Of a DNA stretch of 5,253 nucleotides, positions 1 through 5,252 are shown in pieces. The position numbers were made by a program, and so were the translations under genes. The DNA is from Oscillospiraceae bacterium (GTDB lineage: Bacteria > Bacillota > Clostridia > Oscillospirales > QAMX01): positions 1 through 5,253 of the forward strand of contig CACYBP010000004.1 in NCBI GenBank assembly GCA_902772625.1, given 5' to 3'. Under the pieces are notes generated by a model. It was given only the letters and a program-made list of their open reading frames with translations, had not been told where the DNA came from and did no database searches. Numbering within the stretch: position 1 is the stretch's first letter; each line of letters begins with the position of its first letter.

Positions 1-87
1 GGACGCGTTTTCAAACCCGTACGCGGCGAATTCCTCCCGCGCGGCCGCCAGGACCTTCTTATGCGACGTCGTCTTGTCTCTGGGCAC
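1..87 (-). CDS. TetR/AcrR-family transcriptional regulator, N-terminal fragment (cut by window edge)
   Basis: This is the first 29 codons of a gene that continues beyond the left edge. The translation reads MPRDKTTSHKKV, then LAAAREEFAAYGFENAS. A short basic N-terminus followed by 'xxVLxAAxxxFxxxGFxxAS' is the typical opening of TetR/AcrR repressors: helix 1 of the DNA-binding domain and the turn before helix 2. The start is GTG at 87-85; an excellent Shine-Dalgarno AGGAGG lies 7 bases upstream (100-95) and no ATG competes in frame. Family knowledge: these are dimeric cytoplasmic repressors with a C-terminal ligand pocket, often controlling efflux or membrane genes nearby and their own promoter. 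A promoter overlapped by a perfect inverted repeat directly upstream fits autorepression (inference). The ligand pocket and recognition helix are outside the window, so ligand and targets cannot be assigned. The gene points the same way as the methyltransferase upstream but appears to have its own promoter. Confidence 0.82.
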   Translation of the reverse strand, partial: MPRDKTTSHKKVLAAAREEFAAYGFENAS

Positions 88-94
88 CGGCGGT

Positions 95-100
95 CCTCCT
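95..100 (-). promoter_or_regulatory. Shine-Dalgarno site of the TetR gene
   Basis: AGGAGG on the minus strand, 7 bases before the GTG at 87-85. It decides the start of a gene that would otherwise be missed, because the gene begins with GTG and is truncated by the window edge. Confidence 0.8.
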
Positions 101-105
101 CTCAA

Positions 106-125
106 TAGTTAGCTTTGTCTAACTA
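106..125. promoter_or_regulatory. Perfect inverted repeat TAGTTAG-N6-CTAACTA, candidate TetR operator
   Basis: Two perfect 7-bp arms (106-112 and 119-125) flank the 6-bp spacer CTTTGT. The repeat lies in the gap between the methyltransferase stop and the TetR GTG. It begins 2 bases after the predicted -10 hexamer and covers the predicted transcription start near 121. A 20-bp dyad over +1 is the usual form and place of an autoregulatory TetR-family operator. The sequence is A+T-rich in an otherwise G+C-rich window, which makes chance less likely. The dyad is seen directly; binding by the adjacent repressor is inference. No other copy was noticed in the window. Confidence 0.65.
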
Positions 126-127
126 AA

Positions 128-156
128 ATGGTAACACAGCTTCCCCTCAAAGTCAA
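128..156 (-). promoter_or_regulatory. Putative sigma-70/sigma-A promoter for the TetR gene
   Basis: Reading the minus strand, a -35 hexamer TTGACT (156-151; 5 of 6 consensus bases) is followed by 17 bp and a -10 hexamer TACCAT (133-128; 4 of 6). TGT directly precedes the -10 and supplies an extended -10 TGn element. The predicted start of transcription is near 121, giving a leader of about 34 bases that contains the AGGAGG site. The -35 begins 4 bases after the stop codon of the methyltransferase gene. Spacing and placement are good; the -10 is imperfect. Confidence 0.6.
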
Positions 157-160
157 GCGG

Positions 161-955
161 TTATTTTCTTCCCGTCAGAAGCGTCGAACCGCCGAGCCCC
201 AGCCATTTGGCTTCGTTTTTTCCCATGAAGGTCCCGTCCGTGGTGTCGATCAGGCGCACGTCCTCGTAGCCTTCGTCCTTCAGTTTCTTCACGAACCGGT
301 CCATATCGCCGTAGCGCGAGGCGCTCATCAGATCGTGGATCGCGAAGGTCCCGCCCTTTTTCAGGACGCGCAGGGTCTCCAGAAGCAGGACTTGCTTGTC
401 GTGGCCCGAAACGTTGTGATACACGTAATTGCTCATCACCGCGTCGAAGGTTTCGTCCGCAAAGGGAAGGCTGACCGCGTTGCCCTCCTCGAACCTGACG
501 TTGGAAACTCCCTCCGCCCGGGCGTTTTGCTCGCAGCGGTTCTTGGTAAAAACGGCCTTATAGGCCCCCGACCAGATATCGCAGCCCACGACCGCGGCCT
601 TCGGGTTCCGTTTCGCCGCGGCGATCGTCAGCGCTCCGCTGCCGCAGCCCACGTCAAGCCCCGTCCCGCCGTCCGGGATACGGACGTGATCTGCCGTGCC
701 CTCGATGATCGACTTGGCAAGCTTTCGCTTTCCGTTGTAATCAAAGGTCCGGTAAAGCGCCCCCATCCATACGGTAAAGAACAGAAGCACCAGAGTCCCG
801 GTCCCGAGGATCAGCGCGGCGATCAGCCGGACCGTGCCGTGAAGCAAGAGTCCCGTGGCTCCGAAGAGCAGAAAGAGCAGGAATACCGCCGCCGTCGCCG
901 AAGCGAGGCCGACGACCATGCCTCCCGGGACCCAGTTCTTGTAATCAGGTTTCAT
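161..955 (-). CDS. Membrane-anchored class I SAM-dependent methyltransferase
   Basis: A 264-residue protein. Residues 11-34 and 41-64 are hydrophobic and look like two membrane helices joined by a very short turn. The rest is a cytoplasmic class I (Rossmann-like) methyltransferase domain. Motif I is LDVGCGSGA at 100-108 (SAM-binding glycine loop). The acidic end of strand beta2 is D126 in CDIW, the likely ribose contact. FEEGNA at 155-160 is the adenine-side loop, and FDAVMSNYVYHN at 170-181 is the motif IV region. LRVLKKGGTFAIHD at 195-208 is the usual post-motif segment. Methyl transfer from SAM is well supported; the acceptor is unknown. The anchor suggests a membrane-associated or lipophilic acceptor (inference). 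The ATG at 955-953 is preceded by AGAGGT with 5 bases between; an overlapping ATG at 960 is out of frame and stops after two codons. The gene follows the ABC permease by 93 bases in the same direction, with no strong terminator between, so co-transcription is possible. Confidence 0.88.
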   Translation of the reverse strand: MKPDYKNWVPGGMVVGLASATAAVFLLFLLFGATGLLLHGTVRLIAALILGTGTLVLLFFTVWMGALYRTFDYNGKRKLAKSIIEGTADHVRIPDGGTGLDVGCGSGALTIAAAKRNPKAAVVGCDIWSGAYKAVFTKNRCEQNARAEGVSNVRFEEGNAVSLPFADETFDAVMSNYVYHNVSGHDKQVLLLETLRVLKKGGTFAIHDLMSASRYGDMDRFVKKLKDEGYEDVRLIDTTDGTFMGKNEAKWLGLGGSTLLTGRK

Positions 956-983
956 TTCATACCTCTTTCTTTCATAAGAGCGG

Positions 984-1007
984 CCGCCCGGTCTGTGCCG
1001 TGGGCGG
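984..1007 (-). other. G+C-rich hairpin in the permease-methyltransferase gap
   Basis: Arms CCGCCC (984-989) and GGGCGG (1002-1007) can pair across a 12-base loop. No run of T follows in the transcribed direction, so it does not qualify as an intrinsic terminator. In such G+C-rich sequence a 6-bp stem may be chance. Confidence 0.3.
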
Positions 1008-1040
1008 GATTCCGGCCCTTTTCCGTCGCCCGGGAAACGC

Positions 1041-1061
1041 GAACCGGCTCATTCCCGGTTC
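1041..1061 (-). other. Hairpin spanning the permease stop codon
   Basis: A perfect 7-bp inverted repeat, GAACCGG (1041-1047) and CCGGTTC (1055-1061), with a 7-base loop that contains most of the permease TGA stop (1051-1049). In the transcript it is followed by GCGTTTCCC, only three T, so it is at best a weak terminator. It could instead protect the 3' end of the upstream message or reduce read-through into the methyltransferase gene. The structure is seen; the function is inference. Confidence 0.4.
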
Positions 1062-3595
1062 TTCAGGATCTCGTTTGCCGGGATCTTCCCGATCCTTCTC
1101 AAAAGCAGCGTGTGGATGACGGCGTAGATCAGAAGGCATCCGAGGAACAGGACGCCGTACACCCAAGGCGAGAGCCGGAGATTCATGGCGCAGGGCACGT
1201 TGGACACCAGATAGGGATATATGGCGTCGATGATCAGCTTGGAAAGCGGGATGGAAACGAGGGTCCCCAGAAGGATCAGCACCGTGTTCCCGTGCAGATA
1301 GAGGCGGCTGATCTCCCCTTTCCGGTATCCGAACACCTTAAAGAGCGCGATGCTCCCTGCCGAACGGTCCAGCATCACCTTCATCATCAGATACATCACG
1401 ATGGCCATGATGACGGAGGCGGCGGTGATCATGGTATAGACCATGGAGGACATCAGTTCCACGAACACGTCCGCGGCCTTGATTACGTCCGCTTTCGAGG
1501 TGACGCTGTAGAGCCTGCCCGGTTCGATCTCCAGGTCGCGGTCGGAGAAGACGACGTTGTAATAATCCTCCGGCATGCCGAAAAGCTCCCGCATGGAATC
1601 CGCGTCCATGAAGACGTAGAAGGCCGGAGCGTATTCCGCGATCCTCTCCACCGTAAAGGCGTAACTCCGGTCGTTCTCCTCGTCCCGGAGGACAAACTCG
1701 TCTCCGGCCGAAAGGCCGTATTTCTGCGCCATGGCCGAGCTGATTTCCACCCGGCTCTGGCTTTTGGGCGGATGCGCGTCGAAATAGCGGTCGTCCTCCG
1801 AAAGGCCCAGCACCGTGACGTCCAGATTGTAGCCCAGCACCTCTTTTTTCAGCGTCCGGGCACAGGCGGCGCTCCCACCCTCCGGGACTTCTTTTTCGGG
1901 ATACTTGTAAAGATACATGTATTCGTATTTCGTATCCGCCACGCTGTCCCTCCCCACGTGGAGGCAGAGGGCGTAGGCGTTGATGCCGATCATCATGAGA
2001 AGCAGGCAGACGAAAATGCCCAATACCACCCCGGCGGCGCTTCTCCCCTCCCGGAGCATCTGGCGCAGCTGAAAGCGGCGCGTGTAGCTTATGTTCTTCA
2101 GATCGAGCTTTGCGACGTCCCGCCGCTTTTCTTCTCCCCGGATCATCCTCAGCGTCGGCTCGGAAAGCTTTCGCCGGATCACCGCGGCGTTGACCAGCGC
2201 GGCGATCAGGGGCGGCGTCAGAACGCCGTAGAGGATCACCGGAAGCTTGATCACCGTCTCCAGGGCCGGGACCGAAAAATAGGCGTAGGTATCGGCCGTC
2301 TGGGTCGGAACGCCGAAGGCGCTGTAGCCCGCGGCTGTGCCGATCAGCCCTGCCAGAAAGCTTACCGCCACCGGCAGCGTCAGATAATGGCGGAGCAGAT
2401 CGTTTCTCGTCACGCCGAGGGCGTAGAGCGTGCCGATCACGCTTCTTTCCCTCTCGACGGTTTGGATCACGAAGACCGAGATCACGTAGCTGAGCAGGGC
2501 CAGGATGATCACCCCCGCCGCGAGACTCGCGTATTTGTTGATGACCACGTCGTCGGCGGCGCCGCCGACGCGGGGATTGTCCCTGGCGGCCAGAAAGCTT
2601 CTGAGATTGGAAAGATCCCCGGCCATGTATTCGTCCGCAAGCTCCCGCACCGCGTCCCGCAGCCCGGCGGAACCCTCCGCGAGGTCTTTACCCGCCCCGC
2701 TCATGTCGGATACCGCCCGGACGAATTCCTCCGGCAGATAGGGTCTCAGGGCTTCGAACGCCTCCCCGTTCAGGCTTTCCTCCAGTCCGGAAAGCGCGTC
2801 GCGGAGCTTCCGGTTCCCGTCCGCGAGATCCCCGGCGCCTTCAAGAAGATCGTCCCGTTTTCCCCAGGTTTCCCCGTAATACTCCCGGAACCAGGGATCG
2901 GACACCTCCGACGGGACAAAGCGCAGTTCCTTCAGCCTGTCCCGAAGCTCCGCAAGGGTCGCGCCTTCCAGCCGGAAGGCGTAGAGATATTCCTCCGCCG
3001 CCAGCGCCCTGCCCGTCCCGCCAAGCTTTTCGTAAAGCCGGTCCCCGACGAAGGCCGGGCCGAAGTTGGCGCTGTCCACCGTGCTGTCGCCCAGGGAGCG
3101 GAAGGGGGTGTCGTAATCCGGCGAGGTCACGATTCCGCTGACGGTCAGCTTTTCACCGCAAAGCCCGATCACGTCCCCCGCGGCGATCCCGTTTTCCTCG
3201 GCATAGCGCTTTTCCAGGGCGATCTCGTCTTCTTTTTCCGGGAGACGCCCGGTCTCCGGCTCCGCAAGATCGATCTCTTTCCGAAGCCGGAACACGCGCA
3301 GCACGCTTCCGTCCTCCCGCTCGTAATCCAGATAGAACGCTGGCTCGACGACCGCGCCAAGGGCCTCGAGTTCTTTCTCCTCCCGGTCTTGCAGGGGGAC
3401 GAACACCGTGAACTGCCCGTCCTCCACCCGGTTTTTTTCAGCGTGCGCTCCGGTCCCCTCGATCACGGTATCCGCCGCGCCGATCAGGCTGACGATCAGA
3501 TACATGGAAAAGGCGATCACAAGCCCCAGCGCCAGATAGCGAAGCCAGCTCTTACCCAGCTCCCTGAGCATCTTTCTATAAAGGATCCTCTGCAT
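1049..3595 (-). CDS. FtsX-superfamily ABC transporter permease (two FtsX domains, about eight helices)
   Basis: An 848-residue permease in the 1+3+1+3 layout of large MacB/FtsX-type permeases. Likely membrane helices are near 18-40, 355-377, 402-426, 450-473, 518-542, 718-741, 767-790 and 809-832. The first extracellular domain (about 41-352) carries a beta-rich MacB-like part, then two similar LADG/LRDA helical segments (253-274, 300-322). The second extracellular domain spans about 543-717. After helices 2 and 6 lie the cytoplasmic coupling segments GTLYALGVTRNDLLRHYL (388-405) and ALFKVFGYRKGEISRLYL (750-767). These are the repeated FtsX signatures that contact the ATPase. The C-terminus ends in IPANEILKN, as is usual for the family. 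The ATG lies one base after the ATPase stop, with GGAGG inside the ATPase end, implying translational coupling. Family members extrude lipids, peptides or drugs, or transmit force to extracellular partners; the substrate here cannot be named. Length is normal and nothing looks broken. Confidence 0.93.
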   Translation of the reverse strand: MQRILYRKMLRELGKSWLRYLALGLVIAFSMYLIVSLIGAADTVIEGTGAHAEKNRVEDGQFTVFVPLQDREEKELEALGAVVEPAFYLDYEREDGSVLRVFRLRKEIDLAEPETGRLPEKEDEIALEKRYAEENGIAAGDVIGLCGEKLTVSGIVTSPDYDTPFRSLGDSTVDSANFGPAFVGDRLYEKLGGTGRALAAEEYLYAFRLEGATLAELRDRLKELRFVPSEVSDPWFREYYGETWGKRDDLLEGAGDLADGNRKLRDALSGLEESLNGEAFEALRPYLPEEFVRAVSDMSGAGKDLAEGSAGLRDAVRELADEYMAGDLSNLRSFLAARDNPRVGGAADDVVINKYASLAAGVIILALLSYVISVFVIQTVERERSVIGTLYALGVTRNDLLRHYLTLPVAVSFLAGLIGTAAGYSAFGVPTQTADTYAYFSVPALETVIKLPVILYGVLTPPLIAALVNAAVIRRKLSEPTLRMIRGEEKRRDVAKLDLKNISYTRRFQLRQMLREGRSAAGVVLGIFVCLLLMMIGINAYALCLHVGRDSVADTKYEYMYLYKYPEKEVPEGGSAACARTLKKEVLGYNLDVTVLGLSEDDRYFDAHPPKSQSRVEISSAMAQKYGLSAGDEFVLRDEENDRSYAFTVERIAEYAPAFYVFMDADSMRELFGMPEDYYNVVFSDRDLEIEPGRLYSVTSKADVIKAADVFVELMSSMVYTMITAASVIMAIVMYLMMKVMLDRSAGSIALFKVFGYRKGEISRLYLHGNTVLILLGTLVSIPLSKLIIDAIYPYLVSNVPCAMNLRLSPWVYGVLFLGCLLIYAVIHTLLLRRIGKIPANEILKNRE

Positions 3596-3596
3596 G

Positions 3597-4298
3597 TCAA
3601 AGCTCCTCCAGCTCGCGCGCGGGGATCCTCTCCCGGTTTTCGACCTCTTCCACGATCCTTCCGTCCCGGATCAGGATCACCTTGTGCGCCATCTGCCGGA
3701 TGGCGTTGTTGTGCGTCACCATAAGGACCGTCGTACCGTATTTCCGGTTGATCTCCTCCAGAAGGATCAGAATCTCCCGGCTGGCCACCGAATCCAGAGC
3801 GCCGGTGGGCTCGTCGCATAAGAGGAGCCGCGGGTTCTTGATCAGCGCCCGGGCGATGGCGGCGCGCTGCTGCTGGCCGCCGGAGATCTGGGAGGGGAAT
3901 TTCTTCCGGTGCTCCCGGAGGCCCAGGGTGTCCAGAAGCTCGTCGATCGAAAGCGGCGTCCCGGTCAGGTACTGGCAAACCTGAATATTCTCCTCCACCG
4001 TCAAATTCGGCACGAGGTTATAAAACTGGAAGATGAAGCCCAGCTTTTCGCGGCGGTAGGCGGAAAGCTCCCCGGGCTTCAGGCGGCAGATATCGGTCCC
4101 GTCCACGAATATCTCCCCGCTGTCCGCGGTCTCAAGACCCCCGATGCAGTTGAGAAGCGTGGATTTCCCCGATCCGCTGGGGCCGAGGATCGCGCAGATC
4201 GTTCCCTCCTCGATCCCCGTCCGAACGCCGCGCAGGACCTCGGTGCGGCTGCTTCCTTCGCCGTAGCTTTTTTTCAGATCTTTGATTTCCAGATACAT
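3597..4298 (-). CDS. ABC transporter ATP-binding protein, MacB/LolD/FtsE type
   Basis: A 233-residue cytoplasmic ATPase with every key motif intact. Walker A is GPSGSGKST (39-47), the Q-loop glutamine is Q91 in FQFYNLVP, and the ABC signature is SGGQQQR (139-145). Walker B is LLLCDE (158-163) with catalytic E163, the D-loop is ALDS (167-170), and the switch histidine is H196 in VTHN. The YNLVPNLTVEENI stretch after the Q-loop and the IARALIKNPRLLLCDEPTGALD stretch around Walker B (split here by the motif boundaries) are typical of ATPases that pair with FtsX-type permeases. The length is usual for the family. The protein should dimerise and bind the coupling helices of the permease encoded one base downstream (TGA-C-ATG). 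The ATG at 4298 is preceded by a GAGAGGGA-type ribosome site at about 5 bases. Gene symbols such as lolD, macB or ftsE are not justified, because substrate and partner proteins are unknown. Confidence 0.95.
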   Translation of the reverse strand: MYLEIKDLKKSYGEGSSRTEVLRGVRTGIEEGTICAILGPSGSGKSTLLNCIGGLETADSGEIFVDGTDICRLKPGELSAYRREKLGFIFQFYNLVPNLTVEENIQVCQYLTGTPLSIDELLDTLGLREHRKKFPSQISGGQQQRAAIARALIKNPRLLLCDEPTGALDSVASREILILLEEINRKYGTTVLMVTHNNAIRQMAHKVILIRDGRIVEEVENRERIPARELEEL

Positions 4299-4324
4299 CG
4301 TATTCCCTCTCTGTCATCAGAATT

Positions 4325-4340
4325 CCGGAGCTTCCTCCGG
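4325..4340 (-). other. Short G+C hairpin upstream of the ATPase gene
   Basis: Arms CCGGAG (4325-4330) and CTCCGG (4335-4340) pair around a tetraloop (GAAG in the transcript). The hairpin sits 26 bases upstream of the ATPase ATG, in the 59-base gap after the four-helix membrane protein gene. There is no T tract after it, so termination is unlikely; partial attenuation, or processing between the two cistrons, is possible. No convincing promoter is visible in this gap. Confidence 0.4.
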
Positions 4341-4357
4341 CCGGCTCTTCATCGCCT

Positions 4358-4870
4358 TTATGAGATCGATCTGCGAAACAGCGTGCAGATCCACGCCATA
4401 AGCGCTGACGCCGCGGGGAAAAAGACCAGCAGCTTCAAAAGCTGGCTTATGATATTGAAGCCGTACTTTCTTCCCCGGAGCGCCTTTTCGGTCTCGGGAT
4501 AATAGTGCTGGAAAAAGCCGAATTTACAGAGAAGGAACCAGTCGAAAAAGATCATGTCGTAGAGCTTGTAGACCGTAAGGATGATCGCGAAGCGCAGGAA
4601 GAAGTCCCGGAAAGAATAGCCGCTTCTGAACCCGTCCCAGATCGCCGCCGCTCCCGCGCCGAGGATCGTCGCCGCGGCCATGATCATTATCACCCATCCC
4701 ATGGCCCTCGCGCCGGGAAAAAGCTCCCCGTTTCGGGGCTTCAGAGCCTCCCGCGCCTCCTTCGGGGCCGACGAGAACATTTTCTCGTCCTGAACGAATG
4801 CCACCGCCGCGATCAAAAGGGCTGTGATCGCCACGCAGCATACGACGGCCAGAAACAAGGTCAAAAACAT
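4358..4870 (-). CDS. Hypothetical integral membrane protein, four predicted helices
   Basis: A complete 170-residue protein that I do not recognise as a named family. Hydrophobic segments lie near 3-26, 55-78, 88-110 and 140-164, consistent with four membrane helices. A charged loop (about 28-50) follows helix 1. Between helices 3 and 4 is an aromatic-rich stretch, YDMIFFDWFLLCKFGFFQHYYPETE (101-127 region), with FDWF at 109-112 and HYYPETE at 122-128, which looks like the conserved core. There is no signal-peptidase site, lipobox or enzymatic motif. The ATG at 4870 is supported by AAGGAG (4883-4878) at 7 bases, with another AGGAG just upstream. The gene lies 34 bases downstream of another membrane protein gene and 59 bases upstream of the ABC ATPase, all co-directional, so one operon is plausible. 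Function is unknown; it could be an accessory membrane subunit, but nothing in the sequence proves this. Confidence 0.8.
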   Translation of the reverse strand: MFLTLFLAVVCCVAITALLIAAVAFVQDEKMFSSAPKEAREALKPRNGELFPGARAMGWVIMIMAAATILGAGAAAIWDGFRSGYSFRDFFLRFAIILTVYKLYDMIFFDWFLLCKFGFFQHYYPETEKALRGRKYGFNIISQLLKLLVFFPAASALMAWICTLFRRSIS

Positions 4871-4877
4871 GTTTTTT

Positions 4878-4888
4878 CTCCTTCTCCT
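4878..4888 (-). promoter_or_regulatory. Doubled Shine-Dalgarno sequence of the four-helix membrane protein gene
   Basis: AGGAG (4888-4884) runs directly into AAGGAG (4883-4878), which lies 7 bases before the ATG at 4870. The doubled purine-rich motif supports that start over the internal methionines. Confidence 0.6.
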
Positions 4889-4904
4889 GAAAGCTATGGG
4901 AAGC

Positions 4905-5252
4905 TCAAAGGCTCAAGTCCCCGTCTTTCACGTATTTTTTCCACCCGGCCAGAAGGGCCGCGAACATGACGATGGCGCCGAGGCTCATGTTCGACGTCCC
5001 GATCCCGTTCCAGAGCGCCGTGTTGCCGAAAAACCGCGCCCCGTTGAACACGGCCTTTCCGATCACCAGATTGAACACGCAGTACCATCCGGGAAACGGC
5101 GTGCGTCCCCGGAGAAACGCGACGAACTGGATCAGATTCGCCCCCGCAAAAAACACCGTAAACACTGCCGTCGCCGGAAGCAGGAACCAGAGAAGATACC
5201 GCAGGGCGATCTCGCGCCCGGCCTCCGTTCCCGCGGCCCCGGCCACAGCCTT
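4905..5252 (-). CDS. Multi-pass membrane protein, C-terminal part (cut by window edge; possibly DUF6796-like)
   Basis: The frame is open to the right edge and ends with TGA at 4907-4905, giving 115 visible residues. A GTG at 5246 is available, but no ribosome site can be judged and the frame continues upstream (Lys-Ala before it), so I treat this as the C-terminus of a longer protein. Hydrophobic segments lie near visible residues 18-47, 57-72 and 88-104. The conserved-looking core is GRTPFPGW (49-56), FNLVIGK (60-66), and NMSLGAIVMFAALL (88-101). From memory this pattern (TPFPxW, then a late NxSxGNxxMF-like helix) resembles small Bacillota membrane proteins grouped as DUF6796; this is recollection and not a search result. 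The tail KKYVKDGDLSL is charged. Function is unknown. It precedes the four-helix protein by 34 bases and may share its transcript. Confidence 0.72.
   Translation of the reverse strand, partial: KAVAGAAGTEAGREIALRYLLWFLLPATAVFTVFFAGANLIQFVAFLRGRTPFPGWYCVFNLVIGKAVFNGARFFGNTALWNGIGTSNMSLGAIVMFAALLAGWKKYVKDGDLSL

Noticed and set aside
106..125. DtxR/IdeR/MntR-type metal box
   Set aside because: The TTAG...CTAA flavour recalls iron or manganese boxes, but those dyads have an almost continuous 19-bp form with about one central base, while this one has a 6-base spacer. The adjacent gene is TetR-like, which is the simpler partner.
956..1048. Separate promoter for the methyltransferase gene
   Set aside because: TATGAA lies close to the start codon, but there is no acceptable -35 at 16-18 bp and it would leave almost no leader before the ribosome site.
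128..3724. 1198-codon plus-strand open frame
   Set aside because: It lies antisense to the methyltransferase and permease, in exact codon register, and stays open because those genes lack TTA, CTA and TCA codons. Its translation is rich in His, Arg, Asp, Pro and Gly with no recognisable domain or membrane pattern, while the minus-strand genes have full motifs and ribosome sites. Its first codon also lies within the TetR promoter, with no ribosome site in front.
3517..3978. 153-codon minus-strand frame overlapping ATPase and permease
   Set aside because: It is an out-of-frame shadow of the ATPase end and permease start. The translation is Arg/Pro/Gly/Ala-rich without domains, and the ATPase in the other frame has all catalytic motifs.
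4419..4445. Terminator-like stem CCAGC/GCTGG followed by TCTTTTT in the transcribed direction
   Set aside because: It lies within the coding region of the four-helix protein (Gln-Leu-Leu-Lys-Leu-Leu-Val-Phe-Phe), the stem is only 5 bp with a 10-base loop, and ordinary codons for a hydrophobic helix explain it.
3909..4969. Plus-strand open frames opposite the ATPase and the two small membrane proteins (3909-4502, 4505-4969)
   Set aside because: Low-complexity, charged translations antisense to genes with coherent membrane or ATPase features; no ribosome sites of note.
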